Positions 1-6,034 of a stretch of 8,246 bases of DNA are shown here, piece after piece. The position numbers and the translations under genes are program-made. The notes below the pieces were generated by a model. The model did no database searches, was not told where the DNA came from, and saw only the letters and a list, made by a program, of their open reading frames with translations. The DNA is from Bacteroidales bacterium (GTDB taxonomy: Bacteria > Bacteroidota > Bacteroidia > Bacteroidales > JAGOPY01). Each line of letters starts with the position of its first letter. Within the stretch, counting starts at the first letter, position 1. Location of the stretch: assembly GCA_030638325.1 (NCBI GenBank), contig DAOWEV010000070.1:1-8246 (forward strand), written 5' to 3'.

Positions 1-572
1 ATCGCTTCGTGTATTCCATTAAGTGTGATCAGAAAACTGTAAAAGCTTGAATCCCTGTCATGTGTGATCACCCAGATATCTTCGTCATTGCAATGATGGA
101 CAGCCGTAACTTTTTCAATTACATTGTGCTGCAAAGAGATATTTTTTAAAACTACATCTCCCAGGCCGCCCTGCAGGTTCATATTGATCAATGAATACCC
201 CATGCCGATGGAGTCAAATGCAGCATCCACAGTAAACAGATAATATAAGCCGGGAGATTGCGGTTTTGGCACGATGACACTATTTTGGTTAACGATCTGG
301 CTACCGTTCAGGCTGTCTCCGTTGGGCATTAGATCATGGATACTGTTCCATATTTTTACGCCATTGGTATAAAAAAGTAAATGGCCGTTTTTATCACTGA
401 TCACAGCACATCCGGCTTCCGCACGCATGGAACTGCCGGCTAGTGTCACAGGGCTTCCTGTATTGAAGTTCACGGCAGCATGATCCCCAAAATACCAGTT
501 GCCGGCCTCATTTTGTCCGGAAGAAGTAAGAGATAAAATAAATAAAATCAATATAAAAGACAATTGTCTCAT
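1..572 (-). CDS. N-terminal part of a large secreted protein, probable T9SS cargo (partial)
   Basis: The reading frame opens with ATG at 572-570 and stays open to the window edge, giving 190 codons of a longer protein. Residues 1-19 form a Sec signal peptide (charged MRQ, a hydrophobic ILILFILSL core, and a likely cut before QNEAG). The mature part begins NWYFGDHAAVNFNTGSP, followed by EAGCAVISDKNGHLLFYTNG, VKIWNSIHDLMPNGDSLNG, SVIVPKPQSPGLYYLFTVD and DEDIWVITHDRDSSFYSF. This series is typical of Bacteroidota surface proteins with a propeller-like N-terminal region that usually end in a gliding-motility-associated (type B) T9SS sorting domain. That C-terminus lies outside the window, so T9SS export is inferred from the family. 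The start codon abuts the TAA stop of the upstream barrel gene, with no gap and no separate ribosome site, which suggests translational coupling with the sigma operon. Ligand and function are unknown. Confidence 0.82.
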   Translation of the reverse strand, partial: MRQLSFILILFILSLTSSGQNEAGNWYFGDHAAVNFNTGSPVTLAGSSMRAEAGCAVISDKNGHLLFYTNGVKIWNSIHDLMPNGDSLNGSQIVNQNSVIVPKPQSPGLYYLFTVDAAFDSIGMGYSLINMNLQGGLGDVVLKNISLQHNVIEKVTAVHHCNDEDIWVITHDRDSSFYSFLITLNGIHEA

Positions 573-1955
573 TTACAGCTTGATATTGATCCCAACTTTA
601 ATACTGAAAGCTTTATATTTTTGATCCACAGGATAATCCTGCTTAAAAACCGACTGCAGGTTTTGCCTGTAATTAGGTTTTATAAAGATACTAAAATTTT
701 CATCAAGCTGGTATCCAACACCAAGTTGTAAAATATAGTTGATCATGACTTTATTCATGCTGTCACCCATGTCTTTCAGCTTGTCGAACTCATATGCATG
801 AGCGTTCACCGGAACATAGCCGTTTGCCTGCAGAAGGATCCCGAACGACAGCCCGGTGCCGATGTCAAATGAAAACCTGCTATGCTGGATTTTATATCCG
901 AATATGACAGGGACTTCAAGATATTTCCATTCGTTCCGGCCCTGGTTCATCAATTCTATTTCCCGGTACACCGGCACCCAGGTTGAATCAAAGGCAACCG
1001 GCGTCGGGACCCCTATTTCGGGAGTGTTAAATACCCAGACCCAGGTAGTGTCAACCCGGAAGTAGCTGCCAGCGCTGTCCAGTTCATTATAATGATAATG
1101 GTAGTTGCGATTTTCACCGTAAACGGAATAATTAATACCGGTCTGTAAATACCAGTTATGGAGACTGAATTGTACTTCAGCACCCGCAGACCAGCTTATC
1201 ATTGGAGATTCATTATCCATTCTGTATTTTATGTAATCCCCATATTCTGTTCCTGCATTCAGGGTTGAGGTAACATATGCGGGGTTCAGATAGAGATCCA
1301 TTGAGACCATTATTTTGTTTTTCTCCGGAAAATAAAGATCGTCGCTGGTATCATACAATGTATCCCGGATAATTCCTCCGGCGTCTGATAAAATTCTGCT
1401 TAAAGGTATAGTTTCACATTTTATGGTCTCTGTTTTATTTATTTCTGAAGTTTGTACAACTGCATCCTGAATGGGCAGAGGCTCTGAATTAACAGAATAA
1501 TCAAGTATTTCTGCCTCTGTAGAATGATTGTAATCAGATGTAAATGAAGCGCTTGTATTTTTAGTGTAATGATCAGTCTGAGGCTTTGTAGTTTGTGGAG
1601 ATCCATTTTCTATTCCCGGCTTTTGAGTTTCATTTTCTGTTTCTGTTTTATCGGGGTTGTCATTTTGAGCAATTGTTCCGGCTGTTTTGATCTCTGTAGA
1701 ATGCCCGGCAGTTTGTATTTCAGATATGCCGGGGCGGGCCTCCATTATGATCTCTTCCCCGTTCATGAAGTTATATAACAGGAATCCCGTGAGGCCGATG
1801 AAGCCAATGATCACCGCGCCGATGAATAGCTTCCTGAGGTCAATCCAGGCAAGCTTCCATTTCAACTTTCCCCAAAGATCTTTGGAAGACCCTTCCTCGT
1901 AGTCTTCCAGCGACTTCTTATAAAAATTGTCTATATGTTTCAGATCGTCATTCAT
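573..1955 (-). CDS. Membrane-anchored putative anti-sigma protein with outer-membrane beta-barrel domain
   Basis: This 460-residue protein is read in three parts. Residues 1-42 are a short charged cytosolic segment containing FYKKSLEDYEEGSSKDLWGK, reminiscent of the 'L..aE...p..lW..l' start seen in Bacteroidota proteins encoded after ECF sigma factors. Residues 43-63 (LFIGAVIIGFIGLTGFLLYNF) form one transmembrane helix. Residues 64-210 are a Thr/Glu/Asn/Gln-rich low-complexity linker suited to crossing the periplasm. Residues 215-460 alternate polar and aromatic strands (NWYLQTGINYSVYG, YLEVPVIFGYKI, FSFDIGTGLSFGILLQANG, YILQLGVGYQLDENFSIFIKPNYRQ, AFSIKVGINIKL), matching the PorT-like or OMP beta-barrel families that end at a C-terminal strand. 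The gene overlaps the sigma gene by 8 bp and abuts the secreted-protein gene. Anti-sigma activity is inferred from position and topology; no zinc-type anti-sigma motif is visible. The barrel assignment is strong as a fold guess, and insertion in the outer membrane is an inference. Confidence 0.82.
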   Translation of the reverse strand: MNDDLKHIDNFYKKSLEDYEEGSSKDLWGKLKWKLAWIDLRKLFIGAVIIGFIGLTGFLLYNFMNGEEIIMEARPGISEIQTAGHSTEIKTAGTIAQNDNPDKTETENETQKPGIENGSPQTTKPQTDHYTKNTSASFTSDYNHSTEAEILDYSVNSEPLPIQDAVVQTSEINKTETIKCETIPLSRILSDAGGIIRDTLYDTSDDLYFPEKNKIMVSMDLYLNPAYVTSTLNAGTEYGDYIKYRMDNESPMISWSAGAEVQFSLHNWYLQTGINYSVYGENRNYHYHYNELDSAGSYFRVDTTWVWVFNTPEIGVPTPVAFDSTWVPVYREIELMNQGRNEWKYLEVPVIFGYKIQHSRFSFDIGTGLSFGILLQANGYVPVNAHAYEFDKLKDMGDSMNKVMINYILQLGVGYQLDENFSIFIKPNYRQNLQSVFKQDYPVDQKYKAFSIKVGINIKL

Positions 1956-2514
1956 TTTGTGACGTATTATATGTGATAGTGTTTAATTGAATTAATTTCT
2001 TCTGAAGTGTTTTTCTCGCCTTCAGCAGTTGTGTTTTAGAGGTATTTGCAGAAATATCCAGCTTGCCGGCGATCTCCTTATGTGAGAATCCCTCGATGGC
2101 ATAAAGGTTGAAGATCATCCGGCTTCCCGGGGGAAGTTGTTGTAAGGTACTCATGATTTGATCCCGGGAGAGGTTGTCCGGGATTTTAGATGATGCCATA
2201 TATTCTTCATCAACATCATCAATATGTTCATGATAATAGTGCTTCAGGTTTTTACGATAATTGTCTATGGCTGTATTGATCATGATTTTTTTCATCCATC
2301 CTTCAAAAGAACCACGTCCATCATATTTGCTGATCTTTAAGAAAATACGGGTTAAGCCATCCAGCATCACATCCTCTGCCTCGGCTTTATCTTTGCTATA
2401 ACGCAGGCAAAGGCCCAACATGGTGCGATAATACTTTTTATACAGCACCTCCTGAGCTTTGCGTTCTTTACGGATACAACCCCTGATGATTTCCTTTTCC
2501 GATGAATATTTCAT
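1948..2514 (-). CDS. ECF-type RNA polymerase sigma factor (sigma-70 family)
   Basis: The 188-residue product has the two conserved ECF blocks. Sigma region 2 spans about residues 22-88 (LYKKYYRTMLGLCLRYSKD, then AEAEDVMLDGLTRIFLKI and GSFEGWMKKIMINTAIDNYR), which binds core polymerase and the -10 element. Sigma region 4 spans about 120-175 (LQQLPPGSRMIFNLYAIEGF, with the helix-turn-helix SHKEIAGKLDISANTSKTQL), which binds the -35 element. An acidic linker (HIDDVDEEYMAS) joins them. Length and order are normal for the family. It is the first gene of a minus-strand operon and its TGA stop overlaps the ATG of the barrel protein, which fits a sigma with its membrane regulator. Its targets cannot be told from sequence; autoregulation is possible, but I found no convincing paired -33/-7 promoter upstream. 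The start ATG is preceded by only a weak purine run (ACAGGG), as expected in Bacteroidota. Confidence 0.93.
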   Translation of the reverse strand: MKYSSEKEIIRGCIRKERKAQEVLYKKYYRTMLGLCLRYSKDKAEAEDVMLDGLTRIFLKISKYDGRGSFEGWMKKIMINTAIDNYRKNLKHYYHEHIDDVDEEYMASSKIPDNLSRDQIMSTLQQLPPGSRMIFNLYAIEGFSHKEIAGKLDISANTSKTQLLKARKTLQKKLIQLNTITYNTSQNE

Positions 2515-2679
2515 CCCTGTTAGTTAAGACGGATAAAAACGGGTTTTGGTTGTCGTTTTACAGCTAAACAATCAATTACCTTATGATTTATAAAGTTACA
2601 TATTTTGCAATTATTTAGCTGCTATTAAAGTGAAAACTAATCTTGTCATATTTAAGTTCTCTTTTGTAATTTGCTTCGC

Positions 2680-2693
2680 GTCATTTAAATGAC
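2680..2693. promoter_or_regulatory. 14-bp perfect palindrome, candidate operator half of a repeat array
   Basis: GTCATTTAAATGAC reads the same on both strands. Its right half (ATGAC) is also the first unit of the 11-bp direct repeats that follow, so inverted and direct copies of one pentamer form a single cluster upstream of the glucosaminidase gene. It is suitable for a dimeric DNA-binding protein. The binding role is inferred. Confidence 0.5.
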
Positions 2694-2729
2694 CATTGAA
2701 TGACTATTGAATGACCATCGAATGACTAC
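2689..2729. repeat. 11-bp direct repeats (3.7 copies) with ATGAC core, candidate regulator array
   Basis: The units are ATGACCATTGA (2689-2699), ATGACTATTGA (2700-2710), ATGACCATCGA (2711-2721) and the partial ATGACTAC (2722-2729). The 11-bp period is close to one helical turn, so each ATGAC lies on the same face of the DNA. On the minus strand the units read GTCAT followed by an AT-rich spacer, resembling the 11-bp tandem GTCAT-type sites of PhoB-like response regulators. The array lies 14-54 bp upstream of the candidate -7 box at 2743-2750, so it could take the place of a missing -33 element. The repeat is plain to see; the regulator is inferred. Confidence 0.7.
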
Positions 2730-2785
2730 CTCCTGAGAATATTATATTTATGCTTGATATCAAAATAAGCAATACTTTTATGCCA

Positions 2786-3607
2786 ATGAAAAATAAACTT
2801 ATTCAAACCCTGGATTTTGGGGCAAAGCTATTGCTCATACTTGTTCTCATTTCAATAATTACTGCTTGTGAGAAAAGAGGAAGCCTGAATGTTAAATATG
2901 AAAAGTTAAACAATGTTGGAGAGATCAGGCCTGTAAATGACAGACTGGTAAAGCCATATGATTATATAAATGCAATTTCCTTAAAAGATCTTCCTGTAAA
3001 AGAGAAAAAGCTGAAATTTTTTGATATGATCCTGCCTGCTGTATTGATTGCTAAGTATAACTTGAGCCAGGATGTGATCAGGGTTAAAAGTATTTCGGAA
3101 AAACCTGAGAATACAAGATCATCAAAAGAAAAAAGTTTTATAGAGGAGCTCATGACTAAATACAAGGTTGAAAGTATCGTTGACCTGCAAGTGAAACTGG
3201 CCACTCATCCCACCAGCATTGTGCTGGCACAAGCCGCTATTGAAAGCGGTTGGGGCACTTCCCATTTTTTTACAGATGCCAATAATATCTTTGGCATATG
3301 GTCATTCAACGCAAATGATGAAAGAATAAAAGCTTCTTCTCACCGAAGCGGTAAAAATATCTATTTGAAAAAGTACGGATCGCTTTCTGAATCTATTGAC
3401 GATTATTTTGAAACCATTGCCCGTGGCCCCTATAAAGAATTCAGAAAGATGCGCTTAAAGATAAAAGATCCTTATAAACTAATTCCTTATCTTGATAAAT
3501 ATTCAGAGAGAGGGGAGGCATATGTGGAAGAGATAGAAACAGTTATCCGGAAAAATAACCTGATTAAATTTGACTCTTATATCATAGATCCGGAATTTTT
3601 TAATTGA
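2786..3607 (+). CDS. Lipoprotein with Bax-like glucosaminidase (peptidoglycan hydrolase) domain
   Basis: I chose the ATG at 2786, giving 273 residues, because it gives a compact lipoprotein signal: basic MKNK, a hydrophobic AKLLLILVLISI core and the lipobox IITAC with Cys28. ATGs at 2750 and 2780 are in frame and would only lengthen the n-region; 2750 overlaps a possible -7 box. After a polar linker, residues about 113-255 form the catalytic domain: SIVLAQAAIESGWGTSHFF, then NNIFGIWSF, the KKYGSLSESIDDYFETIA segment and a PYKEFRKMR tail. This matches the Bax/N-acetylglucosaminidase (PF01832) family, with Glu153 of AAIESGWG as the expected catalytic acid. It would hydrolyse peptidoglycan glycan strands from a membrane-anchored periplasmic position (or the surface, if exported). 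It is a single-gene unit with the divergent sigma operon upstream and a convergent gene downstream. The family call is firm; the exact bond cleaved is not known. Confidence 0.88.
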   Translation: MKNKLIQTLDFGAKLLLILVLISIITACEKRGSLNVKYEKLNNVGEIRPVNDRLVKPYDYINAISLKDLPVKEKKLKFFDMILPAVLIAKYNLSQDVIRVKSISEKPENTRSSKEKSFIEELMTKYKVESIVDLQVKLATHPTSIVLAQAAIESGWGTSHFFTDANNIFGIWSFNANDERIKASSHRSGKNIYLKKYGSLSESIDDYFETIARGPYKEFRKMRLKIKDPYKLIPYLDKYSERGEAYVEEIETVIRKNNLIKFDSYIIDPEFFN

Positions 3608-3613
3608 TTTTTA

Positions 3614-3641
3614 GTAGAGACGCAAGATCTTGCGTCTCTAC
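3614..3641. repeat. 28-bp perfect palindrome (REP-like)
   Basis: The left arm GTAGAGACGCAAGA (3614-3627) and right arm TCTTGCGTCTCTAC (3628-3641) are exact reverse complements with no loop. Palindromes starting GTAGAGACGC recur between genes in many Bacteroidota and cyanobacterial genomes, so this is probably a dispersed REP-like element. It sits between two convergent genes and supplies the TAG stop (3640-3638) of the minus-strand one. There is no T-tract on either side, so I do not call it an intrinsic terminator, although the RNA hairpin may protect both 3' ends. Confidence 0.85.
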
Positions 3642-5353
3642 GTAATGATTTTCAAGCTATTAACCACCTCCTCAGCAGTATTTTTGCCGGCTTCAAACAC
3701 CTGGTATTCGGAGATATTCCATTTACGGGAGATTTTATCTACCAGACTTTTTCTGACAGACCAGAGTTGTGTGATGGAGGTCTTCTCTACCAGCTCTTCA
3801 ATAGACACTGCCCATCCCTGCCCGCCCAGTTCAACAGGACCTATTTCATCGATGATAACAAGTTGAACATCTTTTACCTGTTGGGGTGAAAGCAAAGATC
3901 TTCCAAATGATATTCCATCCGGGTTAAAATAATATTTCCCGGTTTTTTGCCAGCCTTTCATGGGATTTGTGGTGCAAAGCTCAACGGACGTTCCGTCTTC
4001 CAGGGATTCTATCCTGAAGCCGGTCCGCTTGCCGTCCGTATGAATTCCTATGGATAAAAAACCACCCGGACTTATATTTTTTTGTTTTAATAAATTAACG
4101 ATCTCCCTGATCATGGTTGTTTTTCCCTGTTCCCGTTCCCCGGTGATAATAACGACCCCGGGCAACCTGTTATGTTGTTCCTGAAGTTGAGGTAGTAACC
4201 GGGTGGCGTGGAGGATCATGTCTGAAAGGGAATTCAATGGTTTTCTCAGAAGCTGCCTGGCCGGTGGCAATAAGGCAATGAGTCCCGGGAGGGCTTCAAA
4301 AGCCATGCGCATTGACTGGTAGAAATTTGCAAATCCGCGCTTATAAAGCACTGCTTTGATAAGCGGGTTCTTTAACTCTACGCTCAAACTTGAAAAACCC
4401 ACTAAAACAATGGCAGCTCGTATGTTCATGGTGATGCCCACCATAAACCCTTCCGGGTCCCAGAAGTTTCCTTTTGACATGCCGCTCCAGAATATGGAAG
4501 CCAGGATCGTAAGTATTGCAAACTGTATCCAGAATAAAGGTTTCTTTAAATGACGAAGTGAAGTTTTATACCGGACGATACAGAACGTCAGGTAAATGGC
4601 TATTACCGGTAATGACCACACAAGGGGATAATAATTAATCAGATAGAGACATAGCACAATACTTAAAAGATGCAGTAGTAACAGCCAGCCGGAATACTTT
4701 TGCTTGGTCGTAAGGCTGAATAATTTGCCCTTTGCTTCCAGTTCGAGTATATAATCCTGATCAACCTGCACCCCTTCTTTCCTTTTCCCGGTAATATATC
4801 CTAATACGGCTGCTACGCTGCCCGCGGCAAGATATATCAAAACAACAATGGCGACAACGATCCAGGGGTCCAATTTTTCAAGATGAACCTGTTTTACGGT
4901 ATAAAAATATATGTTTTTAACAATCTGAACCAGGTCCAGTCCATACAGGATCAGCAAGGTGAATATCTTGTGGAACAAGGCGCTCAGGACAGCAGCAGCA
5001 CCTCCTGTTATATATCCGAGCAGGTTCCTTCCAAACACAAGGATAAAGAATTCAAGCAGCAGGGCTTCCATGAAGATGCCTGTCATGGGCCCCAGGATGA
5101 TAGCGCTGGGAGATATGGATTTCATCAGTGCGCATATCAGACCGGCACGCCAGATCAACCCATTTTCTCTCCAGTGCTGGACAAAGGCAATTATTAGGAT
5201 CACGGTCATAAAAGACAGAATAGTGCCTGAAAACGGGACCCTCAGATTATGCAGAAAACTGCCAATGATGATCTCGATTGAGGCCCAGAGGCTTCCAACA
5301 ACACTGGCCTTAAGCCAGATGGGGTTCAATTGCCGGTTATTCGTAATTACCAT
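3638..5353 (-). CDS. Multidomain membrane protein: ECF S-like + T-like segments fused to THEP1-type NTPase
   Basis: I take the ATG at 5353 (571 residues); a TTG four codons upstream is possible but less likely. Residues about 10-190 carry some six hydrophobic helices, including SLWASIEIIIGSFLHNLRVP and a Gly-Pro-rich AIILGPMTGIFMEALLLEF, resembling ECF transporter S components. After a charged loop (190-220), residues 222-325 hold about four more helices ending NIRAAIVLVGFSSLSVELKN. A basic segment follows with YKRGFANFYQSMRMAFEALP, reminiscent of the EcfT/CbiQ coupling region. Residues 399-571 match nucleoside-triphosphatase THEP1 (PF03266): Walker A GEREQGKT (405-412), GGFLSIGIHTDGKRTGFRI, GKYYFNPDGISFG, and Walker B LVIIDEIGPVEL with D502 and E503. 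The NTPase call is firm. The S/T reading is inference from helix pattern and coupling-like motifs; if right, this would be a one-chain transporter. The substrate is unknown. The stop codon comes from the REP-like palindrome. Confidence 0.82.
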   Translation of the reverse strand: MVITNNRQLNPIWLKASVVGSLWASIEIIIGSFLHNLRVPFSGTILSFMTVILIIAFVQHWRENGLIWRAGLICALMKSISPSAIILGPMTGIFMEALLLEFFILVFGRNLLGYITGGAAAVLSALFHKIFTLLILYGLDLVQIVKNIYFYTVKQVHLEKLDPWIVVAIVVLIYLAAGSVAAVLGYITGKRKEGVQVDQDYILELEAKGKLFSLTTKQKYSGWLLLLHLLSIVLCLYLINYYPLVWSLPVIAIYLTFCIVRYKTSLRHLKKPLFWIQFAILTILASIFWSGMSKGNFWDPEGFMVGITMNIRAAIVLVGFSSLSVELKNPLIKAVLYKRGFANFYQSMRMAFEALPGLIALLPPARQLLRKPLNSLSDMILHATRLLPQLQEQHNRLPGVVIITGEREQGKTTMIREIVNLLKQKNISPGGFLSIGIHTDGKRTGFRIESLEDGTSVELCTTNPMKGWQKTGKYYFNPDGISFGRSLLSPQQVKDVQLVIIDEIGPVELGGQGWAVSIEELVEKTSITQLWSVRKSLVDKISRKWNISEYQVFEAGKNTAEEVVNSLKIIT

Positions 5354-5399
5354 TGCAGCTTGCAAATATCGGAATTCCCTGGCGTTTTTAGTAATGTAT

Positions 5400-5407
5400 T
5401 ATCTTTG
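5400..5407 (+). promoter_or_regulatory. Candidate Bacteroidota -7 promoter box for the acetyltransferase gene
   Basis: TATCTTTG matches the TAnnTTTG consensus at every fixed position. Transcription would start near 5414 and give a leader of about 125 nt that includes the 7-bp repeat array. No TTG is found at the usual -33 distance, so the call rests on one element. Confidence 0.4.
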
Positions 5408-5425
5408 GATTCAGAAAAATTATTA

Positions 5426-5488
5426 GAGAGTTGAGAGTTGAGAGCTGAGAGTTGAGAGAATGGAAGTCCGAAGACCGGAGTCCGAAGT
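5426..5488. repeat. Nine-unit array with 7-bp period
   Basis: Four GAGAGTT-type units (5426-5453, one with GAGAGCT) and a GAGAGAA unit run in unbroken 7-bp register into TGGAAGT, CCGAAGA, CCGGAGT and CCGAAGT. Together they make 63 bp with G fixed at the third position. The period is not a multiple of three and stops occur, so it is not coding. Similar arrays are common between genes in Bacteroidota. It lies in the leader or promoter region of the acetyltransferase gene, and its role is unknown. Confidence 0.75.
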
Positions 5489-5538
5489 TTTTGTAGCAAC
5501 TTCAACAATTCTATCAGATAAGTAAAAAATTTAAAGGG

Positions 5539-5988
5539 ATGAAAATACGAGAATACAAGGACAGAGATAAAAAAGAGCTTATCGATCTCTGGTTCAAGTG
5601 CGATCTGGTTGTCCCCTGGAATAAACCGGAACTGGATATTCAGAGAAAATTGAAAGTCAACCCGGAACTGTTCCTGGTGGGTGTTGTGGATGGGAAAATA
5701 ATAGCTTCGATCATGGGCGGTTACGAAGGCCACAGGGGATGGATAAACTACCTCGCAGTGGATCCGGAGCATCGCAGGCAAGGCTATGGGCTTTATTTGA
5801 TGCAGGAAGTGGAAAAGAGGTTAAAAGCAATGGGCTGTCCGAAAATAAATATTCAGATACGCCGCACAAACCCGGAAGCCATCAAATTTTATGAAGCCAT
5901 AGGCTATACGGATGATAATATGGTGAGCCTGGGAAAACATCTTTGTCAGGAGAATAATGACTTGCAATACTCCCGGAATAAGAAATAA
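5539..5988 (+). CDS. ypeA: GNAT family N-acetyltransferase, YpeA-like
   Basis: This 149-residue protein is a single GNAT domain close in sequence to the YpeA group. It shares the N-terminal MKIREY, the LWFKCDLVVPWNKPELDIQRKL block, ELFLVGVVDGKIIASIMGGYEGHRGWINYLAV and the C-terminal MGCPKINIQIR, FYEAIGYT and SLGKHL. The acetyl-CoA pyrophosphate loop is HRRQGYG (residues 78-84, R79-x-x-G82-x-G84). It would transfer an acetyl group from acetyl-CoA to an amine acceptor in the cytosol; the acceptor of this group is not established to my knowledge. The start ATG follows AAAGGG immediately, with no well-placed Shine-Dalgarno. The last 10-15 residues (ENNDLQYSRNKK) are a tail beyond the family core. 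The hydrolase gene begins 46 bp downstream, so co-transcription is plausible. The family is firm; the symbol is by similarity. Confidence 0.9.
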   Translation: MKIREYKDRDKKELIDLWFKCDLVVPWNKPELDIQRKLKVNPELFLVGVVDGKIIASIMGGYEGHRGWINYLAVDPEHRRQGYGLYLMQEVEKRLKAMGCPKINIQIRRTNPEAIKFYEAIGYTDDNMVSLGKHLCQENNDLQYSRNKK

Positions 5989-6034
5989 TCTTATTTTTAT
6001 GCCCTTGTATCCGGGAGCCTTAACCAACGCAAGA

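Larger units (their letters stand above)
2515..2785. promoter_or_regulatory. Divergent intergenic region between the sigma operon and the glucosaminidase gene
   Basis: This AT-rich stretch must hold promoters for both flanking genes. A near match to the Bacteroidota -7 box (TAnnTTTG) is TATATTTA at 2743-2750, which would start transcription around 2757 toward the glucosaminidase gene; no TTG lies at the usual distance, so an activator may be needed. On the minus strand I found no full TAnnTTTG. The half nearer the glucosaminidase gene carries the palindrome and the 11-bp repeats listed separately. Confidence 0.4.

Noticed and set aside
856..1902. Several plus-strand open frames of about 70 codons opposite the barrel gene
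   Set aside because: They are antisense to a coherent coding frame with a membrane helix and beta-strands, and none has a recognisable product.
2689..2729. 11-bp repeats as a CRISPR array
   Set aside because: The units are far too short and contiguous, with no spacers and no cas genes nearby.
3614..3641. Palindrome as a bidirectional intrinsic terminator for the convergent genes
   Set aside because: There is no T-tract after the stem on either strand. The sequence fits a dispersed REP-like palindrome better.
4883..5426. Two long plus-strand open frames inside the S-T-NTPase gene
   Set aside because: Both are antisense to a gene with recognisable membrane helices. Their products show no domain, signal or family pattern.
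5347..5781. Open frame of 144 codons on the minus strand across the start of the acetyltransferase gene
   Set aside because: Its C-terminal part (FSQLSALNSQLS) is only the translated 7-bp array, and the rest is the antisense of a well-conserved GNAT gene.
5992..5999. TATTTTTA as a separate promoter for the hydrolase gene
   Set aside because: It misses the last base of TAnnTTTG, and the nearest upstream TTG is too far away. Read-through from the acetyltransferase gene is simpler.
5957..6034. Upstream in-frame ATG start for the hydrolase
   Set aside because: It overlaps the acetyltransferase gene by 32 bp and puts 26 residues before a normal signal peptide. The ATG at 6035 explains the sequence better.
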